Shown: positions 33,856 through 43,726, counted from the first letter of the stretch. The stretch: DNA of 64,000 bases from Filimonas zeae (GCF_014641615.1 NZ_BMIB01000001.1:372769-436768), one strand, 5' to 3'. The notes: generated by a model from the sequence alone, not told the origin. A program made the numbers and translations.

Positions 33856-35331
33856 CTAGATAACTGCCTGTAAAAGCGACTCGTCTTTTGTTTCAAGCAG
33901 CGAGCTGCCCATTAAAAACTCGTCTACTTTTCTGGCGCACTCACGGCCTTCGCTGATGGCCCATACCACCAGTGACTGGCCACGGCGCATATCGCCACAG
34001 GCAAACACTTTTGAAATATTGCTCTGGAAAGCTTTTTCACCGGCTTTTACATTACCACGGTCGTCAGTTTCCACACCCAGTTCCTTTACCATGCCTTCAT
34101 GCTGTGCATGTAAAAAGCCCATGGCCAGGTAAGCTCTTTCGCAAGGGATTACTCTTTCGCTGCCAGCTATTTCAGTAAACTGGGCAGGGCGACCATCTTC
34201 TGTGATCTTCCATTCCAGGTCTACTATTTTTAAACCGGTCAGTTCGCCTTTATCGTTGCCCAGGAATTCTTTGGTAGCAATAGCCCAGTGGCGCTCACAA
34301 CCTTCATCGTGCGAGGTGGAGGTTTTTAAAATCATGGGGTAGGTAGGCCATGGCATAAAAGGGGTACGGCTGGCGGCAGGCTTAGGCATTAATTCAAACT
34401 GAGTAATGCTTTTGGCGCCGTGGCGGTTGCTGGTACCTACGCAGTCGCTGCCGGTATCGCCACCACCAATTACCACTACATTTTTGCCGGTAGATTTTAT
34501 TTCTTCCACAGCAATAGGTTCGTTGGCTACACGCTGGTTCTGTTGTTTCAAAAACTCCATAGCAAAGTGTACACCTTTCAGCTGACGGCCGGGAATAGGC
34601 AGGTCGCGCGGAATGGTACTGCCACCTGCCAGTACAATAGCGTGGTATTCTCTTACCAGATCGTTCACGCTAACATTCACACCTACGTTGGCATTGCAGC
34701 GGAATACTACACCTTCTTCTTCCATCAGCGCCACACGGCGGTCAATTACATTTTTTTCCAGTTTAAAGTCCGGAATACCGTAGCGCAGTAAACCACCGGG
34801 TCTGTTATCTCTTTCAAACACAGTAACGCTGTGGCCGGCATAGTTTAACTGTGCAGCAGCAGCAAGGCCTGCGGGACCGCTACCTACCACGGCAATTTTT
34901 TTACCGGTACGCACATTAGGCTTACGTGGTTTTACCAGGCCGTTTTCAAAAGCAATTTCAATAATGTGCTTTTCTATTTCTTCAATAGCTACCGGTGGCT
35001 GGTTAATGCCCAGTACACAGGCACTTTCGCACGGTGCAGGGCAAATGCGGCCGGTAAACTCAGGAAAGTTATTGGTGCTGCTGAGTATTTCGTAAGCCTC
35101 TTTCCAGCTTTTGCGGTATACGGCATCGTTAAACTCTGGAATAACGTTGCCCAAAGGGCAACCGCTGTGGCAGAAAGGCACACCGCAGTTCATACAACGG
35201 GCGCTTTGCTGATTCAGCTTTTCCGGAGAAAAACGTTCTATAAATTCATTATAGTTTTTGATACGCTCCTTAGGGGCAGTTTTGCCTGGAAGCTCTCTTG
35301 TAAATTCTAAGAATCCTGTAGGTTTACCCAT
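33856..35331 (-). CDS. gltD: glutamate synthase small subunit
   Basis: A 491-residue NADPH-dependent GltD-type flavoprotein. The N-terminal iron-sulfur cysteines are Cys46, Cys49, Cys54 and Cys58 (CMNCGVPFCHSGC), with a second group Cys97, Cys101 and Cys105 (ICPAPCESAC). An FAD-binding GSGPAGLAAA follows at about residues 150-160, and an NAD(P)-binding GGGDTGSDC near residue 290. It passes electrons from NADPH to the large subunit, which makes glutamate from 2-oxoglutarate and glutamine. It lies 65 bp after gltB in the same transcript, with a 10-bp inverted repeat in the gap. Confidence 0.97.
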   Translation of the reverse strand: MGKPTGFLEFTRELPGKTAPKERIKNYNEFIERFSPEKLNQQSARCMNCGVPFCHSGCPLGNVIPEFNDAVYRKSWKEAYEILSSTNNFPEFTGRICPAPCESACVLGINQPPVAIEEIEKHIIEIAFENGLVKPRKPNVRTGKKIAVVGSGPAGLAAAAQLNYAGHSVTVFERDNRPGGLLRYGIPDFKLEKNVIDRRVALMEEEGVVFRCNANVGVNVSVNDLVREYHAIVLAGGSTIPRDLPIPGRQLKGVHFAMEFLKQQNQRVANEPIAVEEIKSTGKNVVVIGGGDTGSDCVGTSNRHGAKSITQFELMPKPAASRTPFMPWPTYPMILKTSTSHDEGCERHWAIATKEFLGNDKGELTGLKIVDLEWKITEDGRPAQFTEIAGSERVIPCERAYLAMGFLHAQHEGMVKELGVETDDRGNVKAGEKAFQSNISKVFACGDMRRGQSLVVWAISEGRECARKVDEFLMGSSLLETKDESLLQAVI

Positions 35332-35351
35332 CTCTAAACAGTTTTAAGAGA

Positions 35352-35385
35352 TACCTGAAGGTGTTTGGCTGCATGCCTTCAGGTA
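35352..35385. other. intercistronic inverted repeat between gltB and gltD
   Basis: TACCTGAAGG (35352-35361) and CCTTCAGGTA (35376-35385) around 14 bases. There is no T-run after it on the minus strand. It could stabilise the gltB message end or set the gltB:gltD ratio. Confidence 0.6.
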
Positions 35386-35396
35386 CCGCACATTTT

Positions 35397-38300
35397 TTAC
35401 TTTTTAGTTTGCACTTTAGACTTGTCCACTGCCATTTTCTGGAGGGCTGCCTTGTAATCTCTCGGGAATACTTTTACAAAATGCTGTAACTGATTTTCGT
35501 AATCAGACAACACAAATTGTGCTACCGTACTACCGGTGTGTGCATAGTGCTGGCTGATAATTTCTTTCAGTTGCGCTGCATCTTCATGGCTAAGTGGGTC
35601 TAAGTCTACCATTTCCATGTTACAGCGTGAGGCAAAGGTGCCTGTTACATCGTAGATGTAAGCAATACCGCCGCTCATACCTGCTGCAAAGTTTCTGCCG
35701 GTAGGGCCCAGTATTACGGCTACACCACCGGTCATGTACTCACAACCATGGTCGCCTACGCCTTCTGTAACCACACGGGCACCGGAGTTACGTACGCAAA
35801 AGCGTTCGCCTGCCTTACCGCGGATATACGCCTCACCACTGGTAGCGCCATAGAAGGCTACGTTACCAATAATGATGTTGTCTTCCGGTGTATACTTCGC
35901 CTGTTTGGCCGGGTATACCACCAGTTTGGCACCGCTCAGGCCCTTGCCAAAGTAATCGTTGGCATCGCCTTCCAGCTCCAGGGTAACCCCTTTGGTATTG
36001 AAGGCGCCAAAGCTTTGGCCGGCTGTACCGGTAAAGTTGAAATGGATGGTATTATCGGGTAAACCTTCTGCTTTGTACAGCTTGGTTATTTCGTTAGATA
36101 AAATGGTACCTGCTGTTCTGTCAATGTTGCGGATGTTGAAGGAGGCGTTAACAGGCTGCTTCTTCTCCAGCGCCGGTTTGGCGGCTTCCAGCAGTTTCCA
36201 GTCAAGCACATCGCTCAGGCCATGATCCTGCTGTTCCTGGTTGTACAGGCCGGTATGGGCCGAAGCTGGCTCTCTGTACAGTACAGGAGAGAGGTTGATT
36301 TTGCTGGTTTTCCAATGCGTAATGTTCTCGCGCATTTCCAGACTTTCTACCTGGCCTACCATTTCGTTCACGGTTTTAAAGCCCAGGTCTGCCATAATCT
36401 CACGCAGTTCCTGTACCATAAAACGGAAGAAGTTGATTACATGCTCCGGATCGCCGGTAAAGCGGCTGCGCAGTTCAGGGTCCTGAGTAGCCACACCCAC
36501 CGGGCAGGTATTCAGGTGACACTTACGCATCATGATGCAACCTTCTACTATCAGCGCGGCAGTAGCTACACCCCACTCTTCTGCACCTAACAGGGCAGCA
36601 ATGGCAATGTCACGACCGGTTTTCATCTGACCATCGGCCTGAACTACTACGCGGCTGCGGAGTTTATTTCTTACCAGTGTCTGATGGGTTTCGGCAAGGC
36701 CTAATTCCCATGGTAAACCGGCGTGCTTGATTGAGCTGATAGGGCTGGCGCCTGTACCACCGTCATGGCCGGCAATCAGAATTACATCTGCTTTTGCTTT
36801 AGCCACACCAGCAGCAATAGTGCCTACACCTGCTTTACTAACCAGCTTTACGTTAATACGTGCAGCACGGTTGGCATTTTTAAGATCGAAGATCAGTTGT
36901 GCCAGATCTTCAATAGAATAAATATCGTGGTGCGGTGGCGGAGATATCAAACCCACGCCAGGTGTGCTGTGGCGGGTTTTACCAATCCACTCATCCACTT
37001 TATGGCCGGGCAGCTGACCACCTTCACCAGGCTTGGCACCCTGCGCCATTTTAATCTGCAGTTCGTCTGCCTCGGTAAGGTATAAGCTGGTTACACCAAA
37101 ACGGGCGCTCGCTACCTGCTTAATGGAACTGCGCATACTGTCGCCATTGGCCAGCGGCTGGTAACGCACTTCATCTTCACCACCTTCGCCGGTATTGCTT
37201 TTACCGCCCAGGCGGTTCATGGCAATGGCCAGTGTGGTGTGTGCTTCCCAGGAGATAGAGCCAAAGCTCATAGCACCGGTAGCAAAGCGTTTGTATATGT
37301 TTTCTGCCGGTTCTACTTCCTCAATAGAAATAGAAGGGCGGGTACGTTTAAACTGGAACAGGCTGCGCAGGGTAGCTGCTTTCTCGCTCTGGTCGTTTAC
37401 CAGTTTGGTATACTTCTTAAACGTGTTGTAATCGTTTGATCTGGTAGCGTGCTGCAGCAGGTGAATGGTTTGCGGGTTAAACAGGTGAAACTCACCTTTA
37501 CGCTTCCACTGGTAAATACCCCCTACAGGCAGGCGGTCAACAGGTATGTCTTTTCTGCTGAATGCCAGTTCATGCTTGGCCAGCGATTCTCTGGCTATTT
37601 CATCCAGGCCCAGGCCTTCAATGCGTGAGGTAGCGCCGGTAAAGCATTTGTCAACTACTTCTCTGTTTAAGCCAATGATTTCGAAAATCTGTGCACCCTG
37701 ATATGATTGCAGGGTAGAGATGCCCATTTTAGAAAACACTTTCAGCAGGCCATCACACACGGCTTTGATATAGTTCTTTTTCAGTGCTTCTATATCCAGT
37801 GTAGTATTCAGTTTGCCAGCCAGGTGCATATCACGTATGCTACTCAGTGCCAGGTAAGGGTTAATGGCAGTAGCGCCAAAACCTAACAAGCAGGCAAAGT
37901 GGTGTACTTCCCATACATCACCGGCTTCTACCACAATACCTACCTGGCTGCGGAGGCCTTTGCGGATAAGGTGGTGGTGTACAGAAGAAACAGCCAGCAG
38001 GGTAGGTATGGCAGCGTGGTCGCTGTCAATAGCCCGGTCGCTGAGTATAATTACTTCAAAACCATCGTTTACCGCATCTGCTGCATAGCGGCACAGGCGT
38101 TCTATACCTGCTTTCAGCGATCCTGGTTTGCCATCGGCCCTGAAATAAGTCTGCAGGGTTTTGGCCTGATAAATACCGGTATCGATACTTCTCAGTTTTT
38201 CCAGTTCGTGGTTATTGAGTACGGGATGTTTAAGTGCTACCGAGTGGCAGGTAAGCGGATCTTCTACCAGCAGGTTGCCGTTGTTGCCCACAAAGGTAGC

Positions 38301-39932
38301 CAGCGACATAACCATGCGCTCCCGGATAGGATCGATAGGAGGGTTGGTTACCTGGGCAAACAGCTGCTTAAAGTAATGGCTCAGGTGCTGTGGCTGATCG
38401 CTCAGTACTGCCAGCGGGGCATCGGTGCCCATAGAACCGATAGGCTCTTTGCCATCCACCGCCATAGGGGCGATAATGGTATCCAGGTCTTCGGTAGAAT
38501 AACCAAAGGCTTTCTGGTATTTGAATATCTGCTCCGTTTGCAGGTGGGTGAACATTACGCGTGGCTCAGGAAGTTCTTCCAGGCGTATTTTGTATTTGTT
38601 CAGCCATTCTGCATAAGGCTTGCTGGTGCAGATGTTTTGTTTGATTTCGTCGTCGCTGATAATGCGGCCCTGCTCCATGTCCACCACAAACATTTTACCG
38701 GGCTGCAGGCGGCCTTTTTCAATAATGATAGAAGGATCTACCGGCAGGGCACCTGTTTCAGAAGCCATGATTACGCGGTCATCACTGGTAACGCAGTAAC
38801 GGCTGGGGCGCAAACCGTTTCTGTCCAGCGTGGCGCCAATCATTTTACCATCGGTAAAAGAAATAGAAGCCGGACCATCCCACGGTTCCATCATAGCAGC
38901 GTGAAACTCGTAGAAGGCCTTTTTCACCGGGTCCATGTCTTCGTTGCCATCCCATGCTTCGGGTATCAGCATCATCATTACATGCGGTAAAGGGCGGCCG
39001 GTAAGCATCAGCAGCTCAATCATGTTATCCAGGCAGGCGCTATCGCTCTGGCCTTCGGTAACAATAGGCAGTACCATATCCAGCTCTTCTTTGGTAAAGT
39101 AAGGGCTGGTAAAGCTGTTTTCGCTGGTTTTAAGCCAGTTAAGGTTGCCCTGCAGCGTGTTAATTTCACCGTTGTGGGCAATGTAGCGGAATGGCTGCGC
39201 CAGTTTCCAGCTGGGGAAGGTGTTAGTGGCAAAGCGGCTGTGAACCAGACCGAATGCAGATACCACCCGTTTATTGTTTAAATCGTTAAAATAGTGCCTT
39301 ACCTGGCCGCTGGTAAGCTGGCCTTTGTATACCACTGTTTTATACGATAAAGAGGCTACATAAAAGCCAATTGCGTCTTTTTTAACCGTGTTGTTAATGG
39401 TATGGCTGGCGTAGTTACGCAGTACAAACAACTTACGCTCAAATTCATCAGGATTGGTTACGTGGTCCGGACAGGCAATAAACACGTGTTCCATTTCCGG
39501 TTCTACCGAAAGGGCAGTAGCGCCAATATCGGAAGTGTTTACCGGTACCTTACGGTAAGTCAGCACCTCTAAGCCCAGCTTCTCAGCCGAACGGTTGAAA
39601 ATATCGCGGCATTCTTCGCGTAAACGTATCTCTTTGGGAAAGAAAACCACACCCACGCCGTATTTGCCATACGCAGGCAGGTGTACACCCAGTTTAATAC
39701 ATTCATCAAAGAAGAATTCGTGCGGCATCTGAATCATAATGCCGGCACCATCACCTGTATTGTTCTCACAACCACAGGCACCACGGTGCTCCATGTTCTC
39801 AAGCACAGTTAAGGCATCAGAGATAATCTGGTGAGATTTGTTCCCTTTAATATTGGCCACAAAACCAATACCACAAGCGTCATGCTCAAAGGATGGGTCA
39901 TACAACCCCTCATGTCTGTTTTGTACAGGCAT
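35397..39932 (-). CDS. gltB: glutamate synthase large subunit
   Basis: A 1511-residue protein with the four standard parts. The glutaminase domain starts with the nucleophile Cys20 (HDACGIGF) after a 19-residue propeptide that must be removed. A central domain and the FMN-binding synthase domain follow (SISWEAHTTLAIAMNRLGGKS region, GGQLPGHKVDEWIGKTRHS and AGHDGGTGASPISSIKHAG). The 3Fe-4S cysteines are Cys1132, Cys1138 and Cys1143 (CIMMRKCHLNTCPVG). A C-terminal GXGXG beta-helix contains GNVAFYGATSGEAYIRG. It transfers ammonia from glutamine to 2-oxoglutarate. First gene of the gltB-gltD operon. Confidence 0.98.
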   Translation of the reverse strand: MPVQNRHEGLYDPSFEHDACGIGFVANIKGNKSHQIISDALTVLENMEHRGACGCENNTGDGAGIMIQMPHEFFFDECIKLGVHLPAYGKYGVGVVFFPKEIRLREECRDIFNRSAEKLGLEVLTYRKVPVNTSDIGATALSVEPEMEHVFIACPDHVTNPDEFERKLFVLRNYASHTINNTVKKDAIGFYVASLSYKTVVYKGQLTSGQVRHYFNDLNNKRVVSAFGLVHSRFATNTFPSWKLAQPFRYIAHNGEINTLQGNLNWLKTSENSFTSPYFTKEELDMVLPIVTEGQSDSACLDNMIELLMLTGRPLPHVMMMLIPEAWDGNEDMDPVKKAFYEFHAAMMEPWDGPASISFTDGKMIGATLDRNGLRPSRYCVTSDDRVIMASETGALPVDPSIIIEKGRLQPGKMFVVDMEQGRIISDDEIKQNICTSKPYAEWLNKYKIRLEELPEPRVMFTHLQTEQIFKYQKAFGYSTEDLDTIIAPMAVDGKEPIGSMGTDAPLAVLSDQPQHLSHYFKQLFAQVTNPPIDPIRERMVMSLATFVGNNGNLLVEDPLTCHSVALKHPVLNNHELEKLRSIDTGIYQAKTLQTYFRADGKPGSLKAGIERLCRYAADAVNDGFEVIILSDRAIDSDHAAIPTLLAVSSVHHHLIRKGLRSQVGIVVEAGDVWEVHHFACLLGFGATAINPYLALSSIRDMHLAGKLNTTLDIEALKKNYIKAVCDGLLKVFSKMGISTLQSYQGAQIFEIIGLNREVVDKCFTGATSRIEGLGLDEIARESLAKHELAFSRKDIPVDRLPVGGIYQWKRKGEFHLFNPQTIHLLQHATRSNDYNTFKKYTKLVNDQSEKAATLRSLFQFKRTRPSISIEEVEPAENIYKRFATGAMSFGSISWEAHTTLAIAMNRLGGKSNTGEGGEDEVRYQPLANGDSMRSSIKQVASARFGVTSLYLTEADELQIKMAQGAKPGEGGQLPGHKVDEWIGKTRHSTPGVGLISPPPHHDIYSIEDLAQLIFDLKNANRAARINVKLVSKAGVGTIAAGVAKAKADVILIAGHDGGTGASPISSIKHAGLPWELGLAETHQTLVRNKLRSRVVVQADGQMKTGRDIAIAALLGAEEWGVATAALIVEGCIMMRKCHLNTCPVGVATQDPELRSRFTGDPEHVINFFRFMVQELREIMADLGFKTVNEMVGQVESLEMRENITHWKTSKINLSPVLYREPASAHTGLYNQEQQDHGLSDVLDWKLLEAAKPALEKKQPVNASFNIRNIDRTAGTILSNEITKLYKAEGLPDNTIHFNFTGTAGQSFGAFNTKGVTLELEGDANDYFGKGLSGAKLVVYPAKQAKYTPEDNIIIGNVAFYGATSGEAYIRGKAGERFCVRNSGARVVTEGVGDHGCEYMTGGVAVILGPTGRNFAAGMSGGIAYIYDVTGTFASRCNMEMVDLDPLSHEDAAQLKEIISQHYAHTGSTVAQFVLSDYENQLQHFVKVFPRDYKAALQKMAVDKSKVQTKK

Positions 39933-39983
39933 ATTACAATCGAATATTAAGGTGGAATAAAACAGCCGGCAATCGCTGAGCCT

Positions 39984-40013
39984 TAAAGTTAAGAAAAAGA
40001 TTGAATAAACAAT
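39984..40013 (-). promoter_or_regulatory. candidate promoter of gltBD
   Basis: Read on the minus strand: ATTG (40013-40010), an 18-base spacer, TAACTTTA (39991-39984), one mismatch from TAnnTTTG. It lies about 52 bp before the gltB start at 39932. Confidence 0.3.
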
Positions 40014-40095
40014 AGAAGATTTTTATTTATTCAGTGGAACAGTTGAATTTATTTCAAGGATGCTGCCTCTTATCTGAATAAAATACAAACGTGCG

Positions 40096-40932
40096 TTAGG
40101 ATAACTGCAATTCTGTAAAAAAATAGCTGGAAGGGATAGATAGGTCTGGTACTTGTGTTTGGAAAAGTGCAAAAAGCGTACTTCCCGTGCCCGTCATGCT
40201 GGCATAAACGGCTCCCGCCTCATATAGTCTATTTTTTATATGGGCTATTTCGGGGTACAACTGCATTACCGGCGCTTCAAAATCGTTGGTAAGGGCATTG
40301 CGCCAGGTGTTTACCGGCTGCTGAATAATATCCAGGGCACTTACCGGTGGTTGCTGCGGGGTAATGAGGGAAAAGGCCTGCCCGGTGTTTACATGAATGC
40401 CGGGGTTAATAATCACCAGCGTATAGCCTTTTAAATCTACCGTTACCGGCTGCATTACTTCTCCGCGGCCGGTGGCAAAGCAGGGCTTGTTAATGATAAA
40501 AAAGGGGCAGTCGCTACCCAGTTGTAACGCGTAGGCAATCAGCTGCTGCTCTGTTAAGTTCAGGTGAAATAGCTGGTCCAGTGCTTTCAGGGCAAAAGCG
40601 CCATCTGCGCTGCCGCCGCCTAAACCGGCACCCATAGGTATGGTTTTGTGCAGGTGCATACGAACGCTGCCTATGGCGGGATAATCTTTTAACAGTAGGT
40701 GATACGCTTTTACGCAAAGATTGCTGTCCACACTACCCGCTACCGGTAATCCGGATGCTGTAAAATGAATAGCAGGGGAGGTGGTGTTTTTTTCGCCAGG
40801 TTGGGGCAGCGTTTCCAGGGCGTCACGCAGGTGTACGGGATAAAAAACGGTTTCCAGATCATGAAAACCGTCATTCCGTTTACGGATAATATTTAAACCG
40901 AGGTTGATTTTGCAGTTAGGAAAATGGACCAA
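40096..40932 (-). CDS. ispE: 4-diphosphocytidyl-2-C-methyl-D-erythritol kinase
   Basis: A 278-residue GHMP kinase. The ATP loop is PMGAGLGGGSADGA (residues 99-112). The N-terminal FPNCKINLGLNI contains the conserved lysine (Lys8), and QLGSDCPFF contains the catalytic aspartate. It phosphorylates CDP-methylerythritol in the non-mevalonate isoprenoid pathway. The start is a TTG at 40932, since FPNCKIN must lie near the N-terminus and no ATG is available. It is 2 bp after the stop of the bifunctional-nuclease gene, so translation is probably coupled. Confidence 0.95.
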   Translation of the reverse strand: MVHFPNCKINLGLNIIRKRNDGFHDLETVFYPVHLRDALETLPQPGEKNTTSPAIHFTASGLPVAGSVDSNLCVKAYHLLLKDYPAIGSVRMHLHKTIPMGAGLGGGSADGAFALKALDQLFHLNLTEQQLIAYALQLGSDCPFFIINKPCFATGRGEVMQPVTVDLKGYTLVIINPGIHVNTGQAFSLITPQQPPVSALDIIQQPVNTWRNALTNDFEAPVMQLYPEIAHIKNRLYEAGAVYASMTGTGSTLFALFQTQVPDLSIPSSYFFTELQLS

Positions 40933-40934
40933 GG

Positions 40935-41537
40935 CTATTTTCTTTTATTGATTTCGTCTCTGATGGCAATGGCACGGATATAATCCTCCTGCTCCAATAC
41001 CTCTTGTAACAGCGTTTGCAGCTCTTCCAGCGATAGGGCGCTCAGGTTCTCGCGCGGGCCGGTAGTCTGGGCAGTTACCTCAGCCGGTTCTTCAATGGAT
41101 ACTTCGGTTTTCTTCTTCTTACCGTTGTCTTCCATCAGAATACCAGCACTTTCCAGTATATGGTCGTAGGTATAAATAGGGCAGCCAAAACGAACTGCCA
41201 GCGCCAGTGCATCACTGGTGCGGCTGTCAATTTCAACCGTGTCGTGTTCGCTTACGCAAATGAGTTTGGAGTAAAAAATACCCTCCTGCAGGTCATTTAT
41301 CACAATCTCAATCAGCTCCACATTAAACGCATTCATGAAATTTTTCATCAGGTCGTGCGTCAGCGGGCGGCTGGGCTGCATATGTTCCAGCGCTACCGCA
41401 ATAGCCTGTGCTTCAAAACCGCCTATTACAATAGGTAGTCTCCGTAATCCGTTTACTTCACCCAGCACAACGGCATACGAATGAGTTTGGGTAATGCTGT
41501 GCGACAGGGCTACTATTTCCAGTTCTATTTTCTTCAT
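40935..41537 (-). CDS. bifunctional nuclease domain protein with C-terminal UVR motif
   Basis: A 200-residue protein; the ATG at 41537 is chosen because it starts directly at the domain (MKKIELEIVALS). Residues 1-130 form the bifunctional nuclease (DUF151) domain with LPIVIGGFEAQAIA, EIDSRTSDALALAVRF and PIYTY. A short variable linker leads to a UVR motif at about residues 165-200 (EELQTLLQEVLEQEDYIRA), as in UvrB/UvrC and Clp adapters. Family members have RNase and DNase activity. The domain pair is known in Bacteroidota and its function there is unclear. Confidence 0.9.
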   Translation of the reverse strand: MKKIELEIVALSHSITQTHSYAVVLGEVNGLRRLPIVIGGFEAQAIAVALEHMQPSRPLTHDLMKNFMNAFNVELIEIVINDLQEGIFYSKLICVSEHDTVEIDSRTSDALALAVRFGCPIYTYDHILESAGILMEDNGKKKKTEVSIEEPAEVTAQTTGPRENLSALSLEELQTLLQEVLEQEDYIRAIAIRDEINKRK

Positions 41538-41677
41538 GGCCTTTATCCGGCAATAATTTATATATACGTTATTCAGGCAAATGTAAAGATTTAAGGGTTC
41601 AGAACCTCTTAACACTTCTTTCAATTTTCCAATCACTATCCTGTTTCACAATAATCAAACCTTAAACCATTTTTAGC

Positions 41678-41901
41678 ATGATTACCAAACCTTTACTGCG
41701 GTTTATAGCTGTAATCAGCCTGTTTTTACCGGCTGCACCGTTAAAAATAAAAAAGAAGGGTATGAGGAAGTGGCAATTCCCGTTGAATTTAAACTAAACG
41801 GCTGGTATATTGGCAATCTGTTATCTGAAGGCATAATCCGGGTTAAACTGCCGGAACAAACCATGCCCGAAAAGCGCACCGCCATGGTAAAAATGCAGTA
41901 A
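41678..41901 (+). pseudogene. small lipoprotein gene broken by a -1 frameshift
   Basis: From ATG 41678 the first frame gives a signal-like start (MITKPLLRFIAVISLF). It then becomes non-lipobox sequence and stops at about 41797. The frame shifted by one continues, after a run of five T (41720-41724), with TGCTVKNKKEGYEEVAIPV and runs to a stop at 41899-41901. Adding a single T would join them into one 74-residue lipoprotein with lipobox FFTGC and a segment NGWYIGNLL. So this is either a recent inactivation, a base missing from the assembly, or slippage-dependent expression. No family recognised. Confidence 0.55.
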
Positions 41902-41907
41902 GCCTGC

Positions 41908-42687
41908 TTACTCATTCAGCCACTGTTTAAACAGGCCGGCTTTTTCCCGGCTTACAAAAATGTCATCATCGGCACATTTGCGCAGGCGCAGTTTCAGCTT
42001 ACCGTTAAAGTGCGTGATAATTTTGTCTATGCTGTCTGAACAGGCTATGTATTGCCTGTTCAAACGGAAAAAGCGGGAGGGGGATAATGTTTTTTCCAGA
42101 TCGTCCAGCGTATCGTCAATAGCATATTCGCTGCCATCAATAGTATGTGCATAAGCCTGTTTGCCCTGCGCCCTGAAAAACAATACATCCTCTGTATAAA
42201 TACTTTCAAAGCCCTCGTGGGTTTTTACCAGCAGCCTTTTTTTCCAGTTGCCTGTACCCGTTACCGGAATTTGTTGCAGCAGCCTGTCTATTTTCCGGTG
42301 CAACAGGTCTGCTTCGCCGGCACCGGTGGTAGTATAATGCGTGTGGTATTTGGCAAAGGCGCTTTCCAGTTCGCCACGGTCTATAGGTTTTAACAGGTAA
42401 TCAATACTGTTTACCTTAAAAGCCCGCAAAGCATATTCATCATACGCCGTAGTAAATATTACCGGTGCGGTAAGGGTGGTTTGTTTAAATATATCAAAGC
42501 TTATACCGTCACTCAGCTGAATATCCATCAGCACCAGGTCGGGTGCTTCGTGGCTGTTTAACCAGGCCACGGTATCTGCCACGCTTTCCAGTATTGCGGT
42601 TATCCGGCAATCGGGCATAAGGCTTAGTACCAGTTGCTGCATCTGCCGTGCAGCGGCGGTTTCATCTTCCACTATCAGTAGTTTCAT
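41908..42687 (-). CDS. LytTR family response regulator
   Basis: A 259-residue regulator. The receiver domain (residues 1-120) has the acidic pair Glu7-Asp8, the phospho-acceptor Asp55 (LVLMDIQLSDG) and YLLKPI. The C-terminal LytTR DNA-binding domain (about 150-255) has DVLFFRAQGKQAYAHT and SRFFRLNRQYIA. Its start overlaps the end of the sensor-kinase gene by 26 bp, so the two form one translational unit. Targets are unknown; autoregulation or control of the adjacent EreA-like gene is possible. Confidence 0.95.
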   Translation of the reverse strand: MKLLIVEDETAAARQMQQLVLSLMPDCRITAILESVADTVAWLNSHEAPDLVLMDIQLSDGISFDIFKQTTLTAPVIFTTAYDEYALRAFKVNSIDYLLKPIDRGELESAFAKYHTHYTTTGAGEADLLHRKIDRLLQQIPVTGTGNWKKRLLVKTHEGFESIYTEDVLFFRAQGKQAYAHTIDGSEYAIDDTLDDLEKTLSPSRFFRLNRQYIACSDSIDKIITHFNGKLKLRLRKCADDDIFVSREKAGLFKQWLNE

Positions 42688-43708
42688 AAATAAGTAATGG
42701 AATTTTTACAATAAACTGTTGCGGGGTTTCCTGTACCAGCACCGGCTGCCCCGTAATATGCCGGTAGCGTTGCTGCATGTTAGCTAAGCCAATGCCGTTG
42801 CTGCTGTCAATAGCTCTTTTTACCTGTAATGTATTGGCTACACACAGGTATTGGTCCTCTGCATAAATACGTATATGCAATGGCCGTGCAGTAGATATTT
42901 CGTTGTGCTTAATAGCGTTTTCAGCCAGCATCAACAGGCTATGGGTAACTATCTGTGCCTTCCGGTTATGGTCCGGTAACTCCACCGTATAAAAAAGTTT
43001 ATTAATAAACCGTTGCTCACATACCTGCAGAAAAGAAAGAGTTACCTGTAGTTCCGATTCCAGATCTACCGTGTTTTTATCGGCATACAGTAACGAGTAG
43101 CGGAATACCCGTGCCAGCTGATGCACAAACTCCACGGCTTTATTACTGTCTTCCTGTATCAGCGAGGTAAGCGTATTAAATGCATTGAAAAGAAAATGTG
43201 GGTTTACCTGGTTTTTCAGGGTTTCGTACCGGCTGGCCAGCACCGCCTGCTGTAACGAGGCGGTTTCGGCAATACCCTTTTTCCACTGGGCTATAAAGTA
43301 GTTAACGCATACAATCAGCGTCATAATAACCGTAATGAGTACAGACATGGTAATATCACTTGTAAGGTACTTGGGGTTTATGCGTACGTTAAACAACCAG
43401 CTTACCAGCTGGCCGTACAGCAGCATCAGCAGGGCCCCGTATATAGCAGCACAAAGCAGAAAAAGAATAAAGCTGCGGGTGGCATGGTTACGCCAGTCGA
43501 AAAACTTTTGCAGCAGGGTGTTCAGCAACCAGGTAAAGCTAAACCACCCCAGCGTGGCTATACCCAGCGAAAAGCCAATGCCTGTTTTCCAGTTACCGGT
43601 ACCTGCCAGGTAAGCCCTGCCGTTAGCCATCAGGTTAACGGCAAGTACAATAACATATGCAATCAGCAGCTGTTTCAGGTATTGCCTGGAAAACGGGGAA
43701 AGGCTCAT
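42662..43708 (-). CDS. LytS-type sensor histidine kinase
   Basis: A 348-residue membrane kinase with four hydrophobic segments in residues 10-140. The His_kinase domain follows, with phospho-acceptor His171 in KNQVNPHFLFNAFN. An HATPase region contains LMLAENAIKHNE and NGIGLANMQQRY. No extracytoplasmic sensor domain, so the signal is probably sensed within or at the membrane. Partner of the overlapping LytTR regulator. Confidence 0.95.
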   Translation of the reverse strand: MSLSPFSRQYLKQLLIAYVIVLAVNLMANGRAYLAGTGNWKTGIGFSLGIATLGWFSFTWLLNTLLQKFFDWRNHATRSFILFLLCAAIYGALLMLLYGQLVSWLFNVRINPKYLTSDITMSVLITVIMTLIVCVNYFIAQWKKGIAETASLQQAVLASRYETLKNQVNPHFLFNAFNTLTSLIQEDSNKAVEFVHQLARVFRYSLLYADKNTVDLESELQVTLSFLQVCEQRFINKLFYTVELPDHNRKAQIVTHSLLMLAENAIKHNEISTARPLHIRIYAEDQYLCVANTLQVKRAIDSSNGIGLANMQQRYRHITGQPVLVQETPQQFIVKIPLLIYETTDSGR

Positions 43709-43726
43709 AACTGCTAATGTAAATGA

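Noticed and set aside
37899..38990. 363-codon open frame antisense to gltB
   Set aside because: It lies fully inside gltB, whose motifs are intact throughout; long antisense frames are a by-product of its codon pattern.
41678..41797. 39-aa protein from the first frame alone
   Set aside because: The signal-like start leads to a lysine-rich tail without a lipobox; the alternative frame fits much better as the continuation.
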